From: a bacterium HR39
Lineage (GTDB): Bacteria > Pseudomonadota > Alphaproteobacteria > Geminicoccales > Geminicoccaceae
Assembly: GCA_002898955.1 (NCBI GenBank)
Contig: BEIP01000001.1
Location: 1 to 23,613, forward strand
Direction of reading: 5' to 3'
DNA length: 23,613 bases
Both the position numbers and the translations under genes were made by a program. Under the pieces are notes generated by a model. That model did not search any database. It had not been told where the DNA came from and saw nothing but the letters and a program-made list of their open reading frames with translations. Below are positions 1 to 7,800 of this stretch, piece by piece; position 1 is the first letter of the stretch, and each line of letters starts with the position of its first letter.

Positions 1-213
1 GAGGATGCGGCGGACCTCCGCCTTCGGAAGGCCTGTCTGTTGCGCCACGGTCCGCACGATGGAAGCCAGGGTCCCTTTCTTCAGCTCCTGGTGACGCGGG
101 ACCGTCACCGCCGCTCCGTCGTCCCGCTCGTAGCGGGCGTGAGAGCCCCTCACCCGCACCAACCGATAGCCCAATCGGCGGAGCTGTTGATCGATGTCCC
201 GTGTAGTACTCAC
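1..213 (-). CDS. hicA: HicA-family toxin (mRNA interferase), cut by left window edge
   Basis: Seen: 71 codons read leftwards from a GTG at 213 and continue off the window. The product has the HicA core: a short alpha/beta start, a G-S-H segment (residues 23-25) carrying the presumed catalytic His, then TVPRH and KKGTL segments and a C-terminal helix. Known: HicA is a small dsRBD-fold ribonuclease that cleaves mRNA and is neutralised by HicB, often encoded next to it. Start choice: GTG at 213 has a GGAG about eight bases upstream. An in-frame ATG at 249 would add 12 residues but has no visible ribosome binding site. No antitoxin gene lies upstream within the window, so hicB, if present, should follow to the left of position 1. 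The third positions are less GC-biased than in neighbouring genes, which fits an acquired module. Confidence 0.82.
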   Translation of the reverse strand, partial: MSTTRDIDQQLRRLGYRLVRVRGSHARYERDDGAAVTVPRHQELKKGTLASIVRTVAQQTGLPKAEVRRIL

Positions 214-255
214 GGTGGAACTCCGAGAAGAAGAGTATGGTCCGCGCATTAGGTA

Positions 256-304
256 GGTCCAGACGACCGCCGTGTCAACAGGGCTGGACCACAATGTCAA
301 CAGG
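256..304 (-). promoter_or_regulatory. Putative hicA promoter/operator with inverted and direct repeats
   Basis: Seen: a 7-bp inverted repeat GGTCCAG (256-262) / CTGGACC (284-290) brackets a perfect TTGACA on the minus strand (278-273). A 10-bp direct repeat TGTCAACAGG occurs at 273-282 and again at 295-304, offset by 22 bp, about two helical turns. A weak -10 candidate (CCTAAT, 4/6) lies 19 bp downstream of the -35. Inference: this is the autoregulatory operator and promoter of the hicA module. The -10 match is poor, so the promoter call is tentative; the repeats are exact. Confidence 0.45.
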
Positions 305-367
305 AACGACCGATGTCACATCATGATCGAACGGATTTCGATGAATCCTGCACCCTCTTGCCCAACG

Positions 368-1141
368 TCAGGGCGCGTCCGCGATCCACCCCCGCCAGTG
401 GTACCACAGCAGCCCCAGCCACTCGTGGGCGGCGCGGTCCAGCGTCCGCCAGTTGCGCGGCATGTCGATCACGTCCAGCCCCGGCCACGGATCGCGTGCG
501 GCGAAGTCCACCGGCCAGGGGACGACCTCGAAGCCCACGGCGCGGAAGGCCGCCACGGCGCGCGGCATGTGCATGGCCGAGGTCACCAGCAGCCACACCT
601 GGCCGGGGCGCGGATCGGCGATCTCGCGGGAGAACGACGCGTTCTCGCGGGTGTTGCGCGAGCGGGTCTCGAGCAGCAGGCGGGAGGTGTCGAAGCCGTA
701 GCGCTCCAGGAAGCGGCGGGTGAGCTCCGCCTCGCTGCACTCGCCCGGATCCGGCTCCCAGCCGCCGCCGCTCACCAGCAGCTTCGCATCCACATGACGC
801 CGCGCCAGCGCCAGCGCCTCCAGCAGCCGCTCGGCGGCGTCGTTCAGGGGCAGATCCGGTGCATCGCACGGTGCTCCGGCGCTGGTGTAGCCCCCCAGCA
901 CGACGATGCCGTCCACCCGCGCGGGTGGCGGATCGGGACGGGGATGGCGGGCCTCCAGCGGCGCGGCGAGCCACGCTCCCACCGGCAGCAGGCCGCAGGC
1001 CAGCAGCAGCGAGAGCGCCCCGGCGGTGATGCCACGGCCGAGGCGGGGAAGGCGGAGACCGAGCAGCAGACCGGCCAGCGCCAGCACCAGCAGGGCGTGC
1101 GAGGGATAGAGGAGGGCGCGCAGCAGGGCGTGCAGGCTCAC
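368..1141 (-). CDS. YdcF/ElyC-family (DUF218) envelope protein
   Basis: 257 residues starting at a GTG with GGGAG upstream. Seen: two hydrophobic helices near the N-terminus (about 13-29 and 37-56), then a DUF218 domain with VVLGG (80-84), an SGGG turn (124-127), SRNTREN (161-167) and TSAMHMPRA (187-195). These are the conserved motifs of the YdcF/SanA/ElyC group. Known: E. coli ElyC is an inner-membrane protein of similar length linked to lipid-carrier and peptidoglycan homeostasis. The precise biochemical activity of DUF218 proteins is unclear. Context: it starts 13 nt after the stop of a truncated ABC-2 permease on the same strand, so it was probably the distal gene of an older operon. It differs from short YdcF proteins by the two N-terminal membrane segments, which favour the ElyC subtype. 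Confidence 0.85.
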   Translation of the reverse strand: MSLHALLRALLYPSHALLVLALAGLLLGLRLPRLGRGITAGALSLLLACGLLPVGAWLAAPLEARHPRPDPPPARVDGIVVLGGYTSAGAPCDAPDLPLNDAAERLLEALALARRHVDAKLLVSGGGWEPDPGECSEAELTRRFLERYGFDTSRLLLETRSRNTRENASFSREIADPRPGQVWLLVTSAMHMPRAVAAFRAVGFEVVPWPVDFAARDPWPGLDVIDMPRNWRTLDRAAHEWLGLLWYHWRGWIADAP

Positions 1142-1154
1142 GATGGTACTCCCA

Positions 1155-1520
1155 TCACCCCAACCGGCGGCGGTAGACCAGAGCGGCGAGCGTCAGGCTC
1201 ACCGCCGCGATCACCGCCATGGGCCAGATCTGTCCCCACAGTTCCGCGGACCCCAGCCCGCGCAGGAACACCCCGCGGATCACCACCAGCGCGTAGCGCA
1301 GCGGATTGGCCCAGGTGAGCCACTGGAGGAGGTCGGGCATGTTCCCGATGGGCACGGCGAAGCCGGAGAGGATGGAGGCGGGTGCGACGAACAGGAAGAC
1401 CCCGACGATGGCCTGCTGCTGGGTGTGGGCGACGGCCGAGATGGCCAGCCCCCAGCCGGCGACCGACAGGGCGAAGACGAGGAGCGCCCCGTAGAGCGGC
1501 GCCACATCGCCGCGCAGCGC
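1155..1520 (-). pseudogene. Remnant of an ABC-2 type transporter permease (C-terminal part only)
   Basis: Seen: about 116-120 codons encode the C-terminal end of an ABC-2 permease of the YhhJ/YbhR type. This includes the segment GLAISAVAHTQQQA, a following helix with LSGFAVPIGNMP, the WANPLRYALVVIRGVFL motif and a last helix ending in YRRRLG. Full-length family members are about 370 residues. The N-terminal large extracytoplasmic domain and first helices are missing. The open frame continues to 1802, but that part is low-complexity, unlike the family, and antisense to the thioesterase gene. No ATP-binding subunit is nearby. A GTG at 1505 could start a 116-residue product, but function as an exporter is not credible. 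Inference: a deletion relic, with the 5' breakpoint near 1520. Confidence 0.72.
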
Positions 1521-1561
1521 GGCACGCGCCGCCGGATGCGACCGCGTCTGCGGGTACCCGA

Positions 1562-1575
1562 TCCCGGCGCCGGGA
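1562..1575. repeat. 14-bp perfect palindrome beside the permease breakpoint
   Basis: TCCCGGCGCCGGGA is self-complementary over all 14 bases. It lies about 40 bp outside the end of recognisable permease homology, in the roughly 200-nt stretch (1521-1719) that holds no gene I can support. It may be a deletion-associated hairpin or chance in GC-rich DNA. Confidence 0.4.
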
Positions 1576-1719
1576 CGGAGAATCGCAGCGACCGTCCGGA
1601 CGCGGATGCGGCGTTGCGCGGGTCGCGAGGCCCGGTCCGTCGCCGGCGGACGCTTCCCGGAGGCGGCCACCCCCTCGACGGCGGGCGCCGGTCGTGGTCT
1701 CTCCCGCGGGCGGTGGCGG

Positions 1720-2139
1720 ATGGAGGAACGGGACTTGAGCGCGAAGGACGCCGGAGTGCCGCGGCTCGGGCCGGAGCTGGACGCCGCCTCCTTCGAGCGC
1801 ATCGCGCGCGAGGAGGTGCCCTATGCGGCGCTGCTCGACTTCACCGTCCCCACCTTCTCGCGCGAACGGGTGCGGGTGCGCTTTCCGGTCGGACCGCTGC
1901 TGCTGCGCCCGGGCGGCAGCGTGTGCGGCCCGGCGCTGTTCGCGGCGGCCGACATCGCCCTGTGGGGACTGGTGATGGCCTGGGTGGGACGGGCGGATCT
2001 CGCCGTGACGGTGGATCTCGATGTGCGCTTCCTCGCCAAGGCGCGCGGCAAGGTGCTGGTCGCCGAGGCGCGGCCGGTGCGGGCCGGGCGCACGCTGATC
2101 ACCGGCGAGGTGCGGATCTGCGCGGAAGAGGAGCCTTAG
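1720..2139 (+). CDS. PaaI-family hotdog thioesterase
   Basis: 139 residues from the ATG at 1720 to a TAG stop. Seen: the hotdog-fold pattern of the PaaI/YbgC group. A helix and strand precede a GGSVCGPALFAAADIA segment (about residues 66-81), which is the central hotdog helix and acyl-CoA thioesterase signature. It is followed by VTVDLDVRFLAKARG and a final strand with RTLITGEVRI. Known: these enzymes hydrolyse acyl- or aryl-CoA thioesters as homotetramers in the cytoplasm; the substrate cannot be told from sequence. Start: upstream in-frame codons to 1606 are arginine-rich and unlike the family, so the ATG beginning MEERDLS is preferred, although its ribosome binding site is weak. It is transcribed alone, opposite to its neighbours. 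It ends before a strong hairpin that also follows the convergent small gene. Confidence 0.8.
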   Translation: MEERDLSAKDAGVPRLGPELDAASFERIAREEVPYAALLDFTVPTFSRERVRVRFPVGPLLLRPGGSVCGPALFAAADIALWGLVMAWVGRADLAVTVDLDVRFLAKARGKVLVAEARPVRAGRTLITGEVRICAEEEP

Positions 2140-2208
2140 CGCCCCCTCGTCTTCGCCCTGGGTAGCTACATCCTGCCGCGCGCCTGAGCGCGCCCCCCCG
2201 AAGGCAGC

Positions 2209-2262
2209 GCGCCCCGCGCGGCACGGGATGACGGTGCGTCCGTCCCGGACCCCGCGGGGCGC
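2209..2262. terminator. Nested hairpin between convergent genes, probable bidirectional terminator
   Basis: GCGCCCCGCG (2209-2218) pairs perfectly with CGCGGGGCGC (2253-2262). Inside the loop a second stem forms from CGGGA/CGG and CCG/TCCCG. It lies between the stop of the plus-strand thioesterase and the stop of the minus-strand small gene. There is no T-tract, so termination is inferred from position and stem strength only. Confidence 0.45.
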
Positions 2263-2276
2263 GGTGGGGCGGGGAC

Positions 2277-2438
2277 TTACGCCCCCGCGCGGGCCTCGCG
2301 GCCGCGGCCGATGTGCAGCGCCCGCTCCAGCTTCTCGACGAGCTCGCGGAGCTTGCGGGCGAGCCACTCGGCGCGCAGCCGGCGGGCCCGGTGCATGATC
2401 TCGGCGATCTCGCGCCGCTCGAGTTCCTTGCGCTCCAT
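2277..2438 (-). CDS. Small charged helical protein, 53 residues, unknown function
   Basis: Seen: 53 residues from an ATG at 2438 with GGAGGA nine bases upstream, ending in TAA. Residues 1-40 form one continuous amphipathic, highly charged helix pattern (ERKELERREIAEIMHRARR, then LRAEWLARKLRELVEKLERAL). The tail is basic and glycine-rich. It resembles in style the short proteins of the RSP_7527 kind found in alphaproteobacteria, which share an I-x-x-A-R/H-x-M/L-R-A-E/D-x-x-x-x-L pattern, but I cannot assign it firmly. An in-frame ATG at 2471 would add 11 residues and lacks a ribosome binding site. It stands alone on its strand, downstream of a palindromic region (2504-2528) that could hold its promoter. 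No function is proposed. Confidence 0.6.
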   Translation of the reverse strand: MERKELERREIAEIMHRARRLRAEWLARKLRELVEKLERALHIGRGREARAGA

Positions 2439-2503
2439 GATCGCGTCCTCCGGCTTGTTGCGCTGCACCATAGATACGCGATGCACGCGGTCGGAGAACG
2501 CAC

Positions 2504-2528
2504 GTGGGCTCATGGGGCCATGGCCCAC
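2504..2528. repeat. Palindromic element GGGCCATGGCCC with outer inverted repeat
   Basis: A 12-bp perfect palindrome (2515-2526) overlaps an inverted repeat GTGGGC (2504-2509) / GCCCAC (2523-2528). It lies upstream of the 53-residue gene, so it could be an operator. There is no independent support. Confidence 0.3.
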
Positions 2529-2559
2529 ACGCAGACGTCACGAGCAGGCGCATGGATGG

Positions 2560-2575
2560 CATGCATTCCTGCATG
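2560..2575. terminator. Small hairpin after the G1P dehydrogenase gene
   Basis: CATGCA (2560-2565) and TGCATG (2570-2575) form a six-pair stem with a four-base loop, eight bases beyond the stop of the minus-strand G1P dehydrogenase gene. It is short and without a T-tract; it may be a weak terminator or chance. Confidence 0.3.
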
Positions 2576-2583
2576 ACAGGTCG

Positions 2584-3867
2584 TCACGAGCCGGCGACCG
2601 GAAGGCGCGCCAGCACAGCGAGGTCGAGCAGCCCGAAACGCGGCCGCAGGGCGAACGACCACTGCAGCGCACGTGCCCAGAGATCTTCGGCTATGCCGAG
2701 CTCGACCGGTGAACGTGGGAGTCCCGCGACGTCGAGCAGCTCCTCCGCCCGGCCGGGCGCGAGGCAGGTCGTGCGCCACAGGTGACGCAGATCCGCCCAT
2801 CTCGCCGCGAGTGTTTTTTGCAGCGCGGCAACCCGCGCCGCATCATCCAGACCCTTGGCGCGGATGAAGGCGCGCGCCGCGCCGGCATGGGGGCCGAAGA
2901 CCCGCGCGAGGCTTGCCTCGTCCATCCGCAGCGGCGCGAGCGCCGGCGGCTCGTCGCGCGCCAGCAGGCGGGCGGCGAGGCGCAGCATGTGGCGGGTGGC
3001 GAGGGCCACCTGCTCGCCGTGCAGCGAGCCGGGGTGCGGATCGGCGAAGACGTCGACGAAATGGGAGAGGGCATGCTCGCCCTGCGAGGCCGGAGCCGAG
3101 CCCTCCTCCATCAGCATGGCGAAGCTGCCGGCGAGCAGCCACACGACGAGCGCGCGCACCGCTTCGGCCTCGCCCGCCACCATGCCGGGGAGATGCGCGA
3201 GCGCCCGGGCTTCCGCCTCGCGCTGGAGCGCCATGGCCCGGGCCGGAAAGCGCGCGCCGAGCAGCACATGCTGCAGCCACAGGTCGAGCTCGACGCTGCT
3301 GCGGCAGAGGGCGTCACCGATGCCGGCGCGGCGCAGGCGTACGGGCGCCCGGGCCAGCACGTCGAGATCGAAGAAGGCGGCACGCGGCGGCGGCACGGGA
3401 AGCGAGCCCTTGAGTCCGGCCCGCGCGAGCGAGGCGGTGGCGGTCACCCAGCCGTTCATGCTGGGCGCGGTGGCGAAGATGCAGGATTGCACCCCGATGC
3501 GCCATGCCGCGTATTTGGCGAGATCGTTCAGGGTACCGGAGCCCGCCGCCACCACGGTGCGCGCACCGGCGAGCTCCGCGAGGACCGCTTCGGCCGTCTC
3601 CACCGCCGCCTTCGGGCGCAGAAGACGCACGAGGCGCGCGCCCAGCGCATCCGCCACCGCCTCGCCCATGACCGGGGCGGTGTTCTCGTCGGCCAGCACC
3701 GCGAAGGGCCCGGAAAGCCCGGCCTCCTCCACCAGCGCACGGGCGCGGGCGGTGAGGCCCCGGCCGATCACCACGGAACGCACCGGGCGGGTGCGCGGCC
3801 GGCCGTCCGGACCGGGCCAGCCGCAGCGCAGCAGATGGTCGAGGGCGGGAAGGCCGGTCACCTTCAT
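2584..3867 (-). CDS. sn-Glycerol-1-phosphate dehydrogenase-like protein (AraM/EgsA-type, iron-containing ADH superfamily)
   Basis: 427 residues from an ATG at 3867. Seen: a Rossmann-like N-terminal domain with the nucleotide-binding segment GSGTLNDLAKYAA (109-121), followed by ATAPSMNGW (132-140). Both are diagnostic of G1P dehydrogenase rather than glycerol dehydrogenase. The metal ligands expected for the fold are present: Asp in GIGD (185), His in GEHALSHF (265), His in LHGEQ (283). Known: this family reduces dihydroxyacetone phosphate to sn-glycerol 1-phosphate with NAD(P)H and a divalent metal. It makes the archaeal lipid backbone stereoisomer; bacterial AraM homologues exist. Context: its ATG overlaps the TGA of the upstream dehydrogenase gene by 4 nt (ATGA), so the two are translationally coupled. 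The true substrate in this organism is not known from sequence. No prenyl-ether lipid genes are visible nearby. Confidence 0.8.
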   Translation of the reverse strand: MKVTGLPALDHLLRCGWPGPDGRPRTRPVRSVVIGRGLTARARALVEEAGLSGPFAVLADENTAPVMGEAVADALGARLVRLLRPKAAVETAEAVLAELAGARTVVAAGSGTLNDLAKYAAWRIGVQSCIFATAPSMNGWVTATASLARAGLKGSLPVPPPRAAFFDLDVLARAPVRLRRAGIGDALCRSSVELDLWLQHVLLGARFPARAMALQREAEARALAHLPGMVAGEAEAVRALVVWLLAGSFAMLMEEGSAPASQGEHALSHFVDVFADPHPGSLHGEQVALATRHMLRLAARLLARDEPPALAPLRMDEASLARVFGPHAGAARAFIRAKGLDDAARVAALQKTLAARWADLRHLWRTTCLAPGRAEELLDVAGLPRSPVELGIAEDLWARALQWSFALRPRFGLLDLAVLARLPVAGS

Positions 3868-4820
3868 CGCAGGTGGACCAGCACGCCGAGGGCGGAGGGG
3901 GGCTCCTCGCGCAGGCGCCGCAGGAAGCCGGGGGCGGCCTCGGGCGAGGTGCGATGGCTCACGAGCGGCGTCGGATCGACGCGTCCGCCGGCGACCAGCC
4001 GCGCCGCATCCAGGAGATCGGCGCAGGTCGGAGCGGTGATGCGCGCGAGCGTCACCTCCTGCGCGGGCAGCGGCAGCAGCGCCTCCGCGGCCGGCTGGAT
4101 CAGGGCGCAGCGTCCGCCCGCCGCGGCGAGGGTGGCCGCTCGCAGCGCGGCCGGGCCGGCCTCGGGGCTTGCCACCACCACATCCGTTCCGCCGCCCGCC
4201 GCCTCGCGGACGATCTCCGGATCGACCGCGGCCAGATCGGCACCGAACGCCAGGGCGAGTTCGCCGCGCTCGCCGACCGGATCCGCGGCGAAGAGCGGCT
4301 GCAGGCCGCAGGCGCGGGCGAGCTGCAGCACGGTGAGCCCGACCGGCCCCAGGCCCACCACCGTGCAGCCCTCGCCGGGAGCGGGTGCGAGCCGGCGCAG
4401 CGCCGCCAGCGCCAGGGCCACGGGATGGGCGAGGGCGGCGCCTTCGGCGTCGAGCCCCTCGGGCAGCGGCAGCAGTTTCGTCGCCGGCCAGGCGAGCACC
4501 TCGAGGGCACCCGCCGCCGCGGGCAGCGGCGCGGCGCAGCGCTGCGGCCGTCCCGCCCGGCACGCCACGCACCGTCCGCAGGCCGGCGTGGGGTCGACGA
4601 TCACCCGTGCGCCGGCGGCGAGCCCGAGCTCGGGCACGGCGGTGCGCACGCGCCCGGTGATGCCGCGGCCGACGGGCCCCGGCGGCGTGCCGGGGGCGAG
4701 ATCCAGGGGACCGACGAAGACCAGGTCCACGTCGACGGCCACCGAGCCGGGCGGCGGCTCGTGCTCTCCGGCCTCGACGAGCCGCGGCGTGCCGTCGGGA
4801 TCGAGCTCGAGGGCGTGCAT
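3864..4820 (-). CDS. Medium-chain dehydrogenase (zinc-ADH superfamily) lacking catalytic zinc motifs
   Basis: 318 residues from the ATG at 4820. Seen: an N-terminal GroES-like domain, a complete structural-zinc lobe (Cys 81, 84, 87 and 95, spacing C-x2-C-x2-C-x7-C), and a Rossmann NAD(P) site GLGPVG (155-160). The usual catalytic segments are changed. The GxCGxD-like region reads FVGPLDL (35-41), without the Cys, and the GHE region reads VGRGITG (50-56), without the His. Known: those residues bind the catalytic zinc in classical members, so direct zinc-dependent alcohol oxidation is doubtful. Context: it overlaps the downstream G1P dehydrogenase gene by 4 nt and starts 54 nt after cobN, so the three probably form one transcript. 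An upstream TTG at 4874 could extend it, but homology begins at MHALEL. Confidence 0.75.
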   Translation of the reverse strand: MHALELDPDGTPRLVEAGEHEPPPGSVAVDVDLVFVGPLDLAPGTPPGPVGRGITGRVRTAVPELGLAAGARVIVDPTPACGRCVACRAGRPQRCAAPLPAAAGALEVLAWPATKLLPLPEGLDAEGAALAHPVALALAALRRLAPAPGEGCTVVGLGPVGLTVLQLARACGLQPLFAADPVGERGELALAFGADLAAVDPEIVREAAGGGTDVVVASPEAGPAALRAATLAAAGGRCALIQPAAEALLPLPAQEVTLARITAPTCADLLDAARLVAGGRVDPTPLVSHRTSPEAAPGFLRRLREEPPSALGVLVHLR

Positions 4821-4874
4821 GGTGTCGCGGATCTCCCGAGCGAGCGATGGTAGGCGGGATGCGGGCGCGAGCAA

Positions 4875-7800
4875 TCAGGAGCGGAGGGAGGCAGGGTGTC
4901 CGGGTCTTCCCTCGCGCGCCTCCGCCAGCGCCGCGTGGACGGCGTTGCGCTTCGGATGCCACAGGCCGCGGCGGATGGCCTCGGCGAAGCGCTCCAGCAT
5001 CTCGGCGAGCGCCGCGGGATTGCTGCGCTCCATGAACGCCCGCACCTCCGGGTCCTCCACGTAGGCCCGGAACAGGGCGTCGAAGTGGTGGTCCTCCACC
5101 TCGCGGGTGGTGGCGGCGAAGGCGAAGAGATAGTCGACGGTGGCGGCGATCTCGAAGGCGCCCTTGTAGCCGTGGCGCATCATGCCGCGGATCCACTTCG
5201 GATTGGTGGCGCGCGCCCGCACCACCCGCCCGATCTCCTCCCTGAGACTGCGCACGCGCGGGCGGCCGGGGATCGCGTGGTCGCCGAACAGCACGAGCGG
5301 CTCGCGGCCGGAGGCTTCCGCCACCGCGGCCGTGAGGCCGCCGAGGAACTGATAGTAGTCGTCCGAATCGAGAATGTCGTGCTCGCGGTTGTCCTGGTTC
5401 TGCACCACCGCCTCCACGCCGGCGAGCCGCCGCTCGAACAGCTCGCGCGATTTTTCGCCGTGGGTGCCGCGACCGTAGGCGAAGGCGCTCCAGCGCACAT
5501 AAGTCCCGGCCAGATCGCGCCGGCTCTCCCACGAGCCCGTGTCGATGGGCACCTGCAGCCCCGCCCCGTAGGCACCGGGCTGCGAACCGAAGATGCGCAG
5601 CGTCGCAAGCCGGCGGGCCTCGCGCGGGTCGAGCCCGCGGGCCTCGAACAGCGCCCGCTCCTCGCGTGCGGCTTCGGCCAGCGGATTGAGCTCGGGCGGC
5701 TCGTCCAGATCCGCCACCGCCCGCACCGCATCGTCCAAAAGCTCGATCTGGGCGGGGAAGGCGTCGCGGAAGAAGCCGGAGACGCGGAAGAGCACGTCCA
5801 CCCGCGGCCGCCCCAGCACCGAGGCCGGCAGCACTTCCACCCCGGTGACCCGCCCCGTAGCCTCCTCCCATACCGGCCGGCAGCCGAGCAGGGCGAGTGC
5901 CTGGGCCACGTCCTCGCCGCCGGTCCGCATGTTGGCGGTGCCCCAGGCGGAGAGCGCCACCCGCCGCGGCCATTCGCCGGTGCGCTGGAAGTGCCAGGTC
6001 ACCAGCTCCTCCGCCGCCCGCCGGCCCATCTCGAAGGCCGTCGGCGTGGGGACGGCACGCGGGTCCACCGAGAAGAAGTTGCGCCCGGTGGGCAGCACCT
6101 CGATGCGCCCGCGGGTGGGCGCCCCGCCCGGCCCGGGCGGCACGAAGCGCCCGTCCAGCCCGCGCAGCAGCGCCGCCCGCTCCCGCATCCCGCAACAGTC
6201 CAGCCGCGGGATCACGGCGGTGCGCAGATGCTCCAGCACCGCGCGGGTGCGCGCCCAGCCGGGATCGGACTCGCGGCGTCCGGCGATCAGCTCCAGCGCC
6301 AGCGCCTCGAGGCGGGCGGTGGTGTGCGCGACGGTACGCCACGGGCCTTCGGCCATCTCCACGAGAGCCGGCGGCTTCGGCCCGCGCCAGGGCCCGGCCG
6401 GCTCGGCCGCGAGTGGGTCGAAGCCGAGGCCGAGATCGAGGGCGAGGGCACGCAGGATCGACTCCCGCCCTTCCCCGCCTCCGCGCGGGATGCGGGCGAT
6501 GCACAGCAGGAGCTCCTCGCGCGCCGCTCCCGCGGGAGAATCGCCGAAGACGTGCAGGCCGGTGCGGATCTGCAGCTCGGCGAGCTCGCACAGGTGGCTG
6601 TCGACGGCATGGAGCCGCTCGCTCTCCGGTGCGTCCTCGACGCCGAGATCACGGGTGAGGCCCAGCCGCTCGGCCCGCTCCAGGATCTCGCCGCGCAGCG
6701 GCTCGGCCCGCTTCGGATCGAGCTCCTGCGCGTGCCGGTATTCCTCCACCAGCCGCTCGAGGGCGGCGAGCTCACCGTGCAGCCCGGCCCGACCCAGCGG
6801 CGGGGTGAGATGGTCGAGGATCACGGCGGCGGTGCGGCGCTTCGCCTGACTGCCCTCGCCCGGATCGTTGACGACGAAGGGATAGAGGTGCGGCAGCGGC
6901 GGCAGCACGGCGGCGGGAAAGCAGGCGGGCGAGAGGGCGTTGGCCTTGCCCGGCAGCCACTCGAGATTGCCGTGCTTGCCGAAGTGGACCACCGCCTGCG
7001 CGCCGAAGACGTGCGAAAGCCAGAGGTAGAAGGCCAGATAGCCGTGCGGCGGCACCAGTGCCGGATCGTGGTAGGTGACGGCCGGATCGAGGTCGTAGCC
7101 GCGCGAGGGCTGGATGGCGACGACCACGTGCCCGAGCGGCAGCACCGGCAGGGCGAAGCATCCGCCGCGCACGAAGGGATCGTCCTCCGGCCGGCCCCAG
7201 CGGGCGCACACCGCTTCGCGCACCTCTGCGGGCAGGCGGGCGAAGAGCGCGCGGTAGTCCTCGAGCGGCAGTGATGCACGCACCACGCCGTCCCGCGGCC
7301 GGGCATTGGTGGGGCCGGCCTGCAGCTCGCGGATCAGGGCATCCCCGTCCTCCGGCACCCGCTCGACGCCGTAGCCGGCCTCGCCAAGCCACCGCAGGGC
7401 GGCGACGACGCTGTTCGGGGTGTCGAGCCCGACGCCGTTGGCGATGCGCCCGTCGCGGCTGGGGTAGTTGGCGAGCACGAGCGCGATGCGGCGCTCCCCG
7501 GGCGGCGTGCGGGAAAGGCGCACCCAGTTCGCGGCGAGCTCCGCGGCGGCTCCGGCGCCAACCCTGTCCGCCACGTAGCGGGCGAAGACGAGCCCCGTCT
7601 CGGGATCGTGCCCGGCGCTCTCCTTGAAGGCCACGGGGCGGGTGGCGATGCGCCCGTCGACTTCCGGCAGCACCACCTGCATGGCGAGATCGCGCGGGCC
7701 GAGGCCGCGCACATCCCCCTCCCACGCGGCGCGGGGACTGCGCGGCATCACGAGCTGCAGGACCGGCACGTCCGCCACCGCCAGCACGCCGAGGCCGGTG

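Noticed and set aside
272..1318. Long plus-strand open frame opposite the ElyC-like gene
   Set aside because: The product is His/Gln/Arg-rich low-complexity sequence typical of the antisense of a GC-rich gene; the minus-strand gene has recognisable domains.
1521..1802. 5' continuation of the permease open frame
   Set aside because: The extension is low-complexity, contains no membrane helices and is antisense to the thioesterase gene; the family needs several helices here.
4896..7274. 792-codon plus-strand open frame antisense to cobN
   Set aside because: It mirrors cobN, has no family motifs and an amino-acid composition typical of antisense frames in GC-rich DNA.
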